Assembly (NCBI GenBank): GCA_016201685.1
Contig: JACQCJ010000058.1
Span: 1-40,712 of the forward strand
From: Candidatus Peregrinibacteria bacterium
GTDB lineage: Bacteria; Patescibacteriota; Gracilibacteria; Peribacterales; Peribacteraceae
Direction of reading: 5' to 3'
DNA: 40,712 nucleotides
Shown here piece after piece: positions 30,015-37,442 of this stretch (position 1 is the first letter of the stretch; every line of letters starts with the position of its first letter). Below the pieces are notes generated by a model. The model saw only the letters and a program-made list of their open reading frames with translations. It did not search any database and was not told where the DNA came from. A program made the translations under genes and the position numbers.

Positions 30015-30020
30015 ATTGTA
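30015..30020 (-). promoter_or_regulatory. -10 box 6 nt from the ATG (leaderless)
   Basis: Minus-strand TACAAT, 6 nt, ATG at 30008. Confidence 0.5.
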
Positions 30021-30250
30021 TACTCGTTTCACTCAATAATCTCACAAAATCTGGAGAGCCAGCAAACTCTCCAAAGAATACTCCGTAGCTTTCATGCGTC
30101 GTCATGTGAGGAAATGGAGAAAAAGGATGTTCATTGAAAATTGAGAAAATGAAAGCAAAGGAATATACACGGACGAAGGCTGCCTGAGCGCCCTTCTTTT
30201 TCTCAATGAGAGGAGCTAACATCCGCATCGCTGCTTTCAATCATTCCACT

Positions 30251-30326
30251 GCCACGGTAGCTCAGTTGGTAGAGCACAGGACTCATAAGCCTGGGGTCGT
30301 CGGTTCAATCCCGACCCGTGGCACCA
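30251..30326 (+). tRNA. tRNA-Met(CAU), CCA encoded
   Basis: Acceptor GCCACGG/CCGTGGC, discriminator A and CCA; D arm GCTCAGTTGGTAGAGC; anticodon loop CTCATAA with CAT; T arm GGTTCAATCC. The G1-C72 pair rules out initiator tRNA. The ACTCATAA context favours elongator Met, but the lysidine-modified Ile2 tRNA cannot be excluded by eye. Confidence 0.93.
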
Positions 30327-30437
30327 TTCGACTCGCAGTTCGTGTGCGAACTGCTCGCTCACGGTAAACCACGATCACTATTTGCAAGCGAGGCAAATGA
30401 CAGTGAGCGAAGCGCCGCAGCGCGAAGTCGAACTGCC
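30327..30437. repeat. Nested hairpins directly after tRNA-Met
   Basis: Outer TTCGAC/GTCGAA, inner AGTTCG-TGTG-CGAACT, GCTCAC/GTGAGC and TTTGC/GCAAA. The block reaches almost to the GIY-YIG gene and could act as a terminator or be another palindromic repeat. Confidence 0.45.
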
Positions 30438-30492
30438 CTACAAAACAACACACAAACCGTCTGGTATCATCACTGCCATACCCTGGTTCACC

Positions 30493-30720
30493 ATGAGCGC
30501 CGTCGAATGGTTCGTCTACATCGCACAAGCTCCGACAGGCCGGTACTACACTGGCATTACGACTGATCCCAAGAGACGCAATCAAGAGCATAACCGTGAT
30601 GAAGGTGCGAAATTTGCACATGATCAAGATGCACTGAGACTCCTCTACACATCGCCTCCTTTTCCAGACCAATCCGCGGCCAGGTTTCGAGAAGTACAGA
30701 TCAAAGGTTGGACACGCTAA
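30493..30720 (+). CDS. Small GIY-YIG nuclease-domain protein (YhbQ/UvrC-N type), short C-terminus
   Basis: 75 residues. The first strand reads WFVYIAQAPTGRYYTGITTD (the GIY-YIG pair as VYI...YTG), followed by the conserved PKRRNQEHN helix with catalytic Arg, and the C-terminal Glu in RFREVQIKGWTR. Stand-alone family members run 15-20 residues further (WTRAKKxALI). Here a TAA follows WTR at once; shifting by one base gives AKSTLYLIIL, so a -1 shift is possible. The catalytic part is complete. Confidence 0.75.
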   Translation: MSAVEWFVYIAQAPTGRYYTGITTDPKRRNQEHNRDEGAKFAHDQDALRLLYTSPPFPDQSAARFREVQIKGWTR

Positions 30721-30770
30721 GAGTACGTTGTACCTCATCATTTTATCTCACTACCACAGCCAAAATGCGC

Positions 30771-30776
30771 TATAGT
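30771..30776 (+). promoter_or_regulatory. -10 box 8 nt from the ATG (leaderless)
   Basis: TATAGT, 8 nt, ATG at 30785. Confidence 0.5.
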
Positions 30777-30784
30777 TCTCCACT

Positions 30785-31720
30785 ATGTCGCTTTGCGCTG
30801 TCACAATCGGAGCAGATCTGAAAATCACGGAAAAGGGCGATGTCGCCATTATGGAACTCAATGGTACCAATGCATGGATGGAGGGGTTTCGTATTTTGTA
30901 CGGTGGCGCGCTTATTGCTCAGCGCCGTGAATTCCTCGAAGCAGAGAGAGCAAGAATGAAAAATAGTATGCGTTGGCTTTTCTTCCACGAACATCCTGCA
31001 TATGCAAAAGCTCTGCATCGGGAAAACGAACCACTCGGCGATCCGCACAACGCTTGGAATCCTCATGGACTGAGCATCCTCTGCAAAGATAAGGGCAGTC
31101 AGCGATGGTGTATCCCCGAACAGTATTCACCCCCGCATGAGGTTTTTCGGGGAGAAAATCGGGGGGCTCTCATGGAATTCATCACGAAATTACAAAGCGG
31201 TAATGGTAGCTTAAACGGCAATCCTACACTGCTCAATCTCTCACGTTTTCCCTATCTTGTGGCAAAGGAAAGTTGGGGCACAGTGGGAGGAGAAGGTGTG
31301 AACATGTATGGCATTCACGATGTAGACGAAATCCTCAGATTTGCTGAAGGTAAAGAATGGTCAATTGTTGTGGAAGGCTTTGTACCTTCCCGTCCTCTGT
31401 ATCACAACAAAACGAACCAACTTCACGAAGGGGCCATGCGATTACATGTAGATTATTTGGTCGATGAGGAGCGACAAACGCTGCAGACCTTGTTTGAGAA
31501 ATCATATTGGAAACTCTGTGGAGCGCCTTTGCAGAGCAGTGAACAATTCTCTGATTGGTGTATATCGCATTCAGGAGGTTACGTTGCAGATCTCCTCCAG
31601 CCAGTGTCCTCCGATGATCACAAGGCTGCGAAAGAAGCATTGGATGCTACGATGCGAAACTTGCTCTTGCTCGATCCAGATCTATTGAACCATGTGGAGC
31701 ATGAAGGCGTCTTACTCTGA
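30785..31720 (+). CDS. Unknown protein with ATP-grasp-like segment, 311 aa
   Basis: Soluble protein. The part near residues 155-235 has the rhythm of an ATP-grasp domain: LVAKESWGTVGGEGVNMYG (Lys plus Gly-rich loop), WSIVVEGFVPSRPLY, and GAMRLHVDYLV (Arg on a strand). The N-terminus (ELNGTNAWMEGFRILYGG) is not recognised. If correct, it would ligate a carboxylate to an amine or thiol using ATP. The metal-binding Asn/Glu pair near the end of the usual domain cannot be placed with certainty. The gene stands alone, with its own -10 box. Confidence 0.55.
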   Translation: MSLCAVTIGADLKITEKGDVAIMELNGTNAWMEGFRILYGGALIAQRREFLEAERARMKNSMRWLFFHEHPAYAKALHRENEPLGDPHNAWNPHGLSILCKDKGSQRWCIPEQYSPPHEVFRGENRGALMEFITKLQSGNGSLNGNPTLLNLSRFPYLVAKESWGTVGGEGVNMYGIHDVDEILRFAEGKEWSIVVEGFVPSRPLYHNKTNQLHEGAMRLHVDYLVDEERQTLQTLFEKSYWKLCGAPLQSSEQFSDWCISHSGGYVADLLQPVSSDDHKAAKEALDATMRNLLLLDPDLLNHVEHEGVLL

Positions 31721-31761
31721 TGGTCAGTATGTAAACTGTAACCCCCACATCACCACCTCTC

Positions 31762-32073
31762 TCACACCACGATACCATCCTTCTTGATCTCCATCGCGAG
31801 TGTTGAGTACTTGTCCTCCAGATGTTCGGGGTAGAACCAGATGGGCTGAAGTTTGTAACTGATGGGATAGCGCAGCTTCCGAATATCGTGCATCTCTTGC
31901 AAACGATCACCTTTGAATGACGTACCCACCACGGCGATGTCTACGTCGCTCTGATCATGCATCTCATTCCTGGCCACGGAACCGAACACAATGAACGCGG
32001 ACATGGGGATGCGAGCTTCCTGCAATGATTGCTTGTACCGCCTTGCCAAATCGAGTGCCTCTTCTTGTGTCAT
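31762..32073 (-). CDS. Minimal nucleotidyltransferase (MNT) of a HEPN/MNT pair
   Basis: 103 residues. The core FIVFGSVARNEMHDQSDVDIAVVG carries the GS and DxD residues. The C-terminal part (PISYKLQPIWFYPEHLEDKYS) is typical of the family. It follows the HEPN gene with an ATGA overlap (32070-32073). Gene order is the reverse of the mntA-hepT pair at 16567-17204, so these are two independent acquisitions, not copies. Confidence 0.85.
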   Translation of the reverse strand: MTQEEALDLARRYKQSLQEARIPMSAFIVFGSVARNEMHDQSDVDIAVVGTSFKGDRLQEMHDIRKLRYPISYKLQPIWFYPEHLEDKYSTLAMEIKKDGIVV

Positions 32074-32456
32074 ACGAAGAGACTCGAAAGAATTCGCTCA
32101 GTCTTCTGCAACCATTTTCCGGCATTTGCTGCCGTTGCATTTGAGGAAAACCATTGATCATCACCGTAACGAGAGAGAATGGCGAAATCCGTAATCTCCT
32201 CAAAGTCATCTCTTTCATGTTGCTTTCGGTTGCTCTCCAGCAAATCCGCGAGCTCATTCAGATCGTGCGTAAACGGTGCGGCCTCGTCTTTTTTCAGAAT
32301 GTACCTGGCCTTCAGCGCCAATTCCAAAGCCAAATGACAGTGGAAGAGCACTTCTCCATACACATCCGGCTCCTTCTTCTCGAAGAGAATACGTGCGGCT
32401 TTCAGTTCTGAACGTGCTCTCTCTTGCCAATGAGTAGCAGCTTCATCCTGCGTCAC
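32070..32456 (-). CDS. HEPN-domain protein paired with MNT
   Basis: 128 residues, HEPN (COG1895/COG2250-like) type: ARSELKAARILFEKKEPDVYGEVLFHCHLALELALKARYI, the classic first two helices, then FTHDLNELADLL and a C-terminal helix KWLQKTERILSSL. The RX4-6H catalytic motif of HepT is not evident, so it may be a substrate-binding HEPN partner and not a ribonuclease. It starts with GTG; a TATAGT box lies 6 nt upstream, which supports this start over an ATG 9 nt later that would leave a short leader. Confidence 0.8.
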   Translation of the reverse strand: MTQDEAATHWQERARSELKAARILFEKKEPDVYGEVLFHCHLALELALKARYILKKDEAAPFTHDLNELADLLESNRKQHERDDFEEITDFAILSRYGDDQWFSSNATAANAGKWLQKTERILSSLFV

Positions 32457-32462
32457 GCACCC

Positions 32463-32468
32463 ACTATA
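32463..32468 (-). promoter_or_regulatory. -10 box 6 nt from a GTG start (leaderless)
   Basis: Minus-strand TATAGT, 6 nt, GTG at 32456. Confidence 0.5.
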
Positions 32469-32519
32469 CCACAGAAAATGATGAGAAACCCGAAGCCAAG
32501 GAACGAGGCGATCGCAGAA

Positions 32520-32638
32520 AGCATCAAGCTGCCCGCCCGAACGTACCGACCCGCCAGACCGCTGTCGGGCTGGCGTTCGGACGGGCGGACAAGACTCCAG
32601 CCGTTCGAGGCCCTGACGGGCCCTCAGGCCCGGAACGG
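32520..32638. repeat. GC-rich palindromic repeats
   Basis: CCCGCCAGACCGCTGTCGGGCTGGCG and the nearby GTTCGGACGGGCGGAC, then CCGTTC...GGAACGG around GGCCCTGACGGGCCCTCAGG. Similar words occur at 28037-28070. The 32457-32790 gap contains only repeats and the promoter of the hydrolase. Confidence 0.55.
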
Positions 32639-32639
32639 G

Positions 32640-32757
32640 TGTTCAAACAATTCATCAATGATCAAGAACATCTTGAATATTCAAACCTGGTTTCTTGATG
32701 AATTGTTTACATGCCCTGAGCAGAGTCGAAGGGTGATTTGGTGCTTGGTGCTTGGTT
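32640..32757. repeat. Composite repeat: TTGATGA arms, REP-like core, TTGGTGC units
   Basis: CAAACAATTCATCAATGATC on the left pairs with TTGATGAATTGTTT (32695-32708). CCCTGAGCAGAGTCGAAGGG (about 32714-32733) follows, then TTGGTGC, TTGGTGC, TTGGTTT with a 7-nt period. Confidence 0.65.
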
Positions 32758-32777
32758 TTTTTTCTGCGACTCTCCCG

Positions 32778-32783
32778 TATACT
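32778..32783 (+). promoter_or_regulatory. Hydrolase -10 box, leaderless
   Basis: TATACT, 7 nt, ATG at 32791. Confidence 0.55.
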
Positions 32784-32790
32784 CTCCGCA

Positions 32791-33531
32791 ATGAAAGCTC
32801 TCCTCCTCTGCCTCCACGGCTGGGGCGGCTCGAAGGAGTCGTTCACGGAACTCCGTGTGGCCCTCAAGGATGCGGATATCGAAGTGCTGACGCCGGATCT
32901 CCCGGGATTCGGCGATGAACCGGAGCCCAAGCGGCCATGGACCGTGGAAGATTACGCCGATTGGGTGGAGAAGTGGCTCACGGATCGCTTCAGTCGCGAG
33001 CATCTGCTGCAGGAACAATTTCTCCTCCTCGGACATTCCCACGGCGGGCGCATCGCAATCACGCTCGCGGTGCGCGGGCGACTGCCCATCGATCACCTGT
33101 ACCTGTGCGCGGCGGCGGGCATCCGTCGTCCCCGCCATCTCAAGCGGATCATCGGCTTGGCGCTCGCCAAGGCCGGGAGAATCTTCCTGGCGATTCCGGG
33201 ATTGAAGATCCTTCGGCCAATCGGGCGCTTGCTCCTCTACCGCCTCGTGCGCGTGCACGATTACGAGCGCGCGAGCCCCGTGATACGTCAGACCCTGATC
33301 AACGTCACAGCGGAGGATCTCCGTCCGCTCCTTCCGAAGATCCATCTCCCCACCGACATCTTCTGGGGAATGGATGACCGCATGGTTCCCGTGAAGGACG
33401 CGAAGCTGATGCATGAGAGCATTCGCGGCAGCCGCCTGCACCTCTACAAGAACGTCCGCCACGCCGTCCATCGGGACCGTGCGACGAATATTGCGGAAGT
33501 GATCGTACGTGATTTGGTGAGGGAAGGGTAG
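32791..33531 (+). CDS. Alpha/beta hydrolase
   Basis: 246 residues. The fold begins LLLCLHGWGGSKESF (oxyanion HG) and continues VLTPDLPGFGDEPEP. The nucleophile elbow is LLGHSHGGRIA with Ser, the acid is in FWGMDDRMVPV, and the His is in VRHAVHRDR. All three catalytic residues are present. The cap region (about 120-180) is basic and hydrophobic. Substrate unknown. The next gene (Mur ligase) starts 26 nt after the stop but has its own -10 box. The ATG at 32791 is fixed by the promoter. Confidence 0.88.
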   Translation: MKALLLCLHGWGGSKESFTELRVALKDADIEVLTPDLPGFGDEPEPKRPWTVEDYADWVEKWLTDRFSREHLLQEQFLLLGHSHGGRIAITLAVRGRLPIDHLYLCAAAGIRRPRHLKRIIGLALAKAGRIFLAIPGLKILRPIGRLLLYRLVRVHDYERASPVIRQTLINVTAEDLRPLLPKIHLPTDIFWGMDDRMVPVKDAKLMHESIRGSRLHLYKNVRHAVHRDRATNIAEVIVRDLVREG

Positions 33532-33533
33532 GC

Positions 33534-33539
33534 TACAAT
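33534..33539 (+). promoter_or_regulatory. -10 box of the Mur ligase gene
   Basis: TACAAT; the annotated GTG is 18 nt away, but an in-frame ATC lies exactly 6 nt away (33546). Confidence 0.45.
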
Positions 33540-33557
33540 TCCCCCATCGCTGAATCC

Positions 33558-35123
33558 GTGCTCCTCATCGGCCTCGTCCTCCTCGCATCGCTCTCCCCTC
33601 TCTGCACCGCCGCAGCACTCTGGCAGATGAAGGAGTGGCGATGGGACAGATTGCTCGAGCACCTGCGACGCGAAGGGATCCTCCGGCAGCTCTTCGGGTG
33701 GCTGCGTCCGGCGGTCGCGGCTGCCTTCGCCTGGATCTTTCTCCTGCGGTTGCTCCCGCTCGAGCACTGGGTGCTCCTGTTCCTGACCACACTCGCCGGG
33801 CTCTCCATCATCCAATTCGGTCTGCGGAAACAACGCTTGCCGATCCTCACCCGGAAGGCCGTCGTGCTCGTCGCCACGAGTGTGCTTCTGACGGCGATTG
33901 CTGCGTTCGTCTTGACGCTCCATTTGAACAGATTGGGCGCCAACGTCCTGCTCCCCTTTCTGCCCCTCCTGCAGCCATTCTTCGTGATGCTCTCCTGGCT
34001 CCTCTGGCGTCCCGTCGATTTCATCTTGAAGAAGCGCGTACTCGATCGGGCGCAGGATCTTCGAGCACTGGAGAATAATCTGACCGTGATCGGGATCACG
34101 GGGAGTGTCGGGAAGACGACGACGAAGGAGATCCTGGCCCACGTGCTTGCGGAGCTTCCCGCCATCGCGACTCCGGCATACGTGAATTCGGAGATGGGCG
34201 TTGCGCACTGGCTGATCGAAACCTTCTCGAAGCCGGACCATCCGAAGACTCTGATCATCGAAATGGGCGCGTACCGCGAGGGCGAGATCGCGCTCCTGAG
34301 CGCCATTGCGAAGCAGACGATCGGCGTCGTGACGTACGTGGGATCGCAGCACCTCGCACTCTTCGGCTCGGAGGAAGCGCTCGTGCGAACCAAGGCGGAA
34401 ATCATCACGCATCTTCCTCAAGACGGCCATGCGTTCCTCAATGGAGACAATGACGCCGCGAGGAAGATGAAGGAACTCTCGCCGTGCCCCGTGACGATCG
34501 TGGGGACCGGCGGCAGCTGCGACATCGAAGCGTTCGACGTGGAGGAGACGCCGACCGGGATTCGCTTCCGCGTGGAGGGGAGGACGTTTTCCCTTCCTTT
34601 CCACGGCACACATAACGTGACGAACGTGCTTCTCGCGATCGCCGTGGCCAGGCATCTGGGGATGACGGATGACGCGATCGCAGCGCGCCTGAAGACGTTC
34701 ATCCCTCCACAGCACACCTTCAGCGTCCGGGCAGAGCGGAATGTCACGATCCTCGACGACACCCACAATTCCAGCGCCGCGAGCTTCCGCGCCGCCATCG
34801 CCTGGGCCCGCACCCAACCGTTCGAAGCAAAGACGCTCCTCGCCTCCGGGCTCATCGAACTTGGCGACCAGTACGAGCCGATCCACCGCGAACTCGGCGC
34901 GCTCGCTACACACGTGTTCAGTCGCGTCATCTTCCTCGACGAAGAAAGTGCCAAGATGTTCCAACAAGGATTCGGAAAGCCGGTGGAAGTGCTCCGCAAG
35001 CAGGTGCTACGAGTGTCTTCCGGATCATTGCTCGTGTGCATTGGAAGAATGCGACCGTCGACCATCAATCGGTTGCTGCCTTCTGAAATTGTTGCCACTG
35101 AAAAACGTGAAATGACTTCATAA
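33558..35123 (+). CDS. Membrane-anchored Mur ligase (MurF-like)
   Basis: 521 residues. The first 165 contain about five hydrophobic helices, absent from classical MurF. The Mur ligase part follows: ATP loop VIGITGSVGKTTTKEIL near residue 183, YVNSEMGVAHWLI, LIIEMGAYREGEI, VGSQHLALFGS, FLNGDND, LPFHGTHNVTNVLLAIAVA and ILDDTHNSSAASFRAAI. The C-terminal ligase domain is short. It most resembles MurF (D-Ala-D-Ala adding enzyme), but the membrane part suggests a different surface substrate. Start: GTG at 33558; the promoter spacing would put the transcript start at an in-frame ATC at 33546, which would add MAES. Confidence 0.8.
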   Translation: MLLIGLVLLASLSPLCTAAALWQMKEWRWDRLLEHLRREGILRQLFGWLRPAVAAAFAWIFLLRLLPLEHWVLLFLTTLAGLSIIQFGLRKQRLPILTRKAVVLVATSVLLTAIAAFVLTLHLNRLGANVLLPFLPLLQPFFVMLSWLLWRPVDFILKKRVLDRAQDLRALENNLTVIGITGSVGKTTTKEILAHVLAELPAIATPAYVNSEMGVAHWLIETFSKPDHPKTLIIEMGAYREGEIALLSAIAKQTIGVVTYVGSQHLALFGSEEALVRTKAEIITHLPQDGHAFLNGDNDAARKMKELSPCPVTIVGTGGSCDIEAFDVEETPTGIRFRVEGRTFSLPFHGTHNVTNVLLAIAVARHLGMTDDAIAARLKTFIPPQHTFSVRAERNVTILDDTHNSSAASFRAAIAWARTQPFEAKTLLASGLIELGDQYEPIHRELGALATHVFSRVIFLDEESAKMFQQGFGKPVEVLRKQVLRVSSGSLLVCIGRMRPSTINRLLPSEIVATEKREMTS

Positions 35124-35129
35124 TTCCTA

Positions 35130-35238
35130 CAGGGTCGCGGCCACCCTTCGACAAGCTCAGGGTGACATGGCCGCTCTCAGGTTCTTACAATTTTGAATTC
35201 TGATTCGCAATTCGCCACTTGCAATTCGCAATTCATCC
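35130..35238. repeat. Composite repeat: GCGGCCA palindrome plus 7-nt units
   Basis: GCGGCCA (35137-35143) and TGGCCGC (35168-35174) enclose CCCTTCGACAAGCTCAGGGT. After a short gap come units TTCGCAA, TTCGCCA, CTTGCAA, TTCGCAA, TTCATCC. It is the inverted relative of 20846-20929. Confidence 0.8.
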
Positions 35239-35246
35239 CTCAATCA

Positions 35247-36569
35247 ATGTCTCTCTTCTCTCCCATCCACCACACGTTCGCCCCTCTTGCAGACGCACGG
35301 CTGCGCCGCTGCGCCCGCGCACTCTCGTACCTGCCATGGCGCTACAAGCGCGGACCGTACAGTGAAAAACTCCGAAGGGCGCTCGAGGAGAAATTCGGGG
35401 GAAGAGCCTTCCTCTTCTCCACCGGCCGCGAGGCGCTCTTCGCGTTTCTTCAATCGATTCCCTCAAAACCCGGCGACGAAGTGATCATCCAGAGTTACAC
35501 CTGCGTTGTCGTCCCAAATGCCATTCATGCCGCCGGACTCAAGACGGTCTACTGCGACATCGAACGCGACACGCTGAGTCTGGATTGCGAAGAGATCGAA
35601 GTGCTCATCACGCCGAAGACGTGTGCGATCATTTGCCAACACACCTTCGGCATTCCCGCGGACACCAAGCGCCTGCGGGAAATCTGTGACCGTCACGGGA
35701 TTCTGCTCATCGAAGACTGCGCGCACGTGATCCCGGATGAAACCGGACCACGCGACATCGGAACAGAGGGCGATGCGCTCCTTCTCAGTTTCGGCCGAGA
35801 CAAAGCCATCTCCGGCATCACCGGCGGGGCCATCATCAGCCGCGTTGCCTCGGCGAATCCCACGCTCGAGCGGATGGCCAAGCACGCGCACGATCTCTCC
35901 TTCTTCACGATTCTGCGGCTGCTCGAATACCCGAACATCTACGGCTGGGCGAAGCTCTTCTACGGCCTTGGGATGGGCAAATTCTCGCTCTTCCTGCACT
36001 CAAAGATCGGAGCGCTTCGACCCATTCTAACAAGCGACGAAAAACATGGCCGCATGCGCACGGTCCTCCACCGCATCCCCGACGTCTGCGCCGCCCTCGC
36101 CCTCGAACAACTGGAGCGTCTACGGGAACTGAATGATCATCGGAGGATGTTGACGAAGTTTTTCCTTGAGGAAGGAAAAAAGAGAAGATGGCCGATGCTA
36201 CATTGCTTCTGTCCTGGTGAGCGCGTCGAACCATGGACAGAAGCAAAATTGTCGACCCTTCGACGGGCTCAGGGTGACAATTTGATAGTTGTTCAGGAAT
36301 CTCCCCTCCAAAAATTCCCCCTCTTCGTCCGCGGCGCCGAAAAAATCCGCCGCGCGCTCAAGAAAAAAAATATTCATCTCCACGACGGCTGGACGGGCTG
36401 TGTCGTGTGCCCCGCCTCCGTGCACCTCCCCGATACCGGCTATGAAATGGGCAACGATCTGGCGGCCGAAGCCGTCTGCGAAGAAATCCTCAGCTTGCCG
36501 ACGCATCCGACGATGAGTCTGAAGCAGGCAAAAGAGCTTGTGGAAGCCCTGGATCATCTGCTTCAATGA
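35247..36569 (+). CDS. DegT/DnrJ/EryC1/StrS-family aminotransferase with an in-frame repeat
   Basis: 440 residues. A PLP enzyme of the sugar-nucleotide aminotransferase type. Features: GRAFLFSTGREALFAFLQS, EVIIQSYTCVVVPNAIHAAG, CDIERDTLSLD, AIICQHTFGIPADTKRL, LIEDCAHVIPDE and LLLSFGRDKAISGITGGAII, where the Lys of GRDK is the likely PLP lysine. From residue 334 the REP-like hairpin 36246-36283 is translated (KLSTLRRAQGDNL) before homology resumes at PLFVRGAEKIRRAL. It ends GWTGCVVCPASVHLPDTGYE through HLLQ; this last part is duplicated at 37221-37412. The ATG at 35247 is the first sensible start. Confidence 0.85.
   Translation: MSLFSPIHHTFAPLADARLRRCARALSYLPWRYKRGPYSEKLRRALEEKFGGRAFLFSTGREALFAFLQSIPSKPGDEVIIQSYTCVVVPNAIHAAGLKTVYCDIERDTLSLDCEEIEVLITPKTCAIICQHTFGIPADTKRLREICDRHGILLIEDCAHVIPDETGPRDIGTEGDALLLSFGRDKAISGITGGAIISRVASANPTLERMAKHAHDLSFFTILRLLEYPNIYGWAKLFYGLGMGKFSLFLHSKIGALRPILTSDEKHGRMRTVLHRIPDVCAALALEQLERLRELNDHRRMLTKFFLEEGKKRRWPMLHCFCPGERVEPWTEAKLSTLRRAQGDNLIVVQESPLQKFPLFVRGAEKIRRALKKKNIHLHDGWTGCVVCPASVHLPDTGYEMGNDLAAEAVCEEILSLPTHPTMSLKQAKELVEALDHLLQ
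36246..36283. repeat. REP-like hairpin inside the aminotransferase gene
   Basis: AAATTGTC (36246-36253) and GACAATTT (36276-36283) are perfect arms around GACCCTTCGACGGGCTCAGG. The element lies in frame and adds about 12 residues in a loop region, with no stop. Confidence 0.85.
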
Positions 36570-36575
36570 CGCGCT

Positions 36576-37166
36576 ATGGCTGCGCCGTTCTTCACGCTCA
36601 AAGGGAAGACGCTCGTCCTCATCGATTGGGCCAATATTTTCCATGCACAGCGTAAGAACGGATGGGCGGTCGATACTCGAAAGCTCCTTGCTCTCTTCAA
36701 AGAGCATCCGGAAATCCATGACATCGTCCTTTTCCATGGAACCGATCAGCACGAAAAATCGCAGTCCTTCCTCCGGGAACAAGCGGCCATCGGCTATCGC
36801 ATCGTGACGAAGGCCGTGAAGAAAGTGCCGGTGACGGTGGACCATGAGGGCAATCCGCTCCCAGAGGCAATCCTGCGGCGCAAGTGCGACTTCGATGTCG
36901 AAATCGCCAAGGAAATTCTCCTGAATCTCGACCGGTATCAGGGTTTCATTCTCATGAGTGGTGATGGAGATTACGCCCCCATTCTCGACGTGCTTCGCGA
37001 GCGCCGGACGCAAACAATCCTCGTGTTCCCGAAGGGCGGCTTGGGACGAGAATACACGGAAAACCCGCTCAGGAAGCATGCGATTTTTCTCTGCTCGCTT
37101 GAACGTCTGCGTCCCTTCATTGAGTTCAAAAATATCCCGGCGGGACCGAAATCCCGTCGGGCGTGA
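36576..37166 (+). CDS. NYN-domain (DUF88/LabA-like) ribonuclease
   Basis: 196 residues. A PIN-like NYN nuclease fold with conserved acidic residues: VLIDWANIFHAQ near residue 15, KCDFDVEIAKEILLNL near 110, and FILMSGDGDYAPILDVLRER near 130. Metal-dependent RNA cleavage is the family precedent. It starts 6 nt after the aminotransferase stop and is followed by a second copy of the aminotransferase tail, so it sits like cargo between two copies of the same gene end. Confidence 0.85.
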   Translation: MAAPFFTLKGKTLVLIDWANIFHAQRKNGWAVDTRKLLALFKEHPEIHDIVLFHGTDQHEKSQSFLREQAAIGYRIVTKAVKKVPVTVDHEGNPLPEAILRRKCDFDVEIAKEILLNLDRYQGFILMSGDGDYAPILDVLRERRTQTILVFPKGGLGREYTENPLRKHAIFLCSLERLRPFIEFKNIPAGPKSRRA

Positions 37167-37220
37167 TTGATTTCAGTATAGCCGCGGATAGGAGCGAGTC
37201 AAATCTTTTTGAGAGCCCGC

Positions 37221-37412
37221 TGCGGCTGGACGGGCTGTGTCGTCTGCCCTGCCTCGGTGCATCTCCCCGATACCAGCTACGAACTGGGCAACGATCCGGC
37301 TGCCGAAGCCCTCTGCGAAGAAATCCTCAGCTTGCCGACGCATCCGACGATGACGACGAAACAAGCGAAGGAATTGGTGGACGCTTTGGATCTTGTCCTT
37401 CAGAAAAAATGA
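37221..37412 (+). pseudogene. Duplicated 3' end of the DegT aminotransferase gene
   Basis: Reads GWTGCVVCPASVHLPDTSYE, then ELGNDPAAEALCEEILSLP to LVLQKK and TGA. This equals the last 60 residues of the gene ending at 36569 with about nine replacements; the DNA is similarly diverged, mainly at third positions. It has no start and no upstream part. The duplication has been kept in frame, which implies that it was once the end of a working gene. Confidence 0.9.
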
Positions 37413-37442
37413 TGATTTTTGGCATACGTATGCTTCTTTTCA

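Noticed and set aside
31762..32456. The two HEPN/MNT pairs as duplicates of one another
   Set aside because: Gene order is opposite and the HEPN proteins belong to different subfamilies.
37190..37201. TAGGAGCGAGT shared with the xer-tail copy near 28114
   Set aside because: Only 11 bases match and the surroundings differ; chance cannot be excluded.
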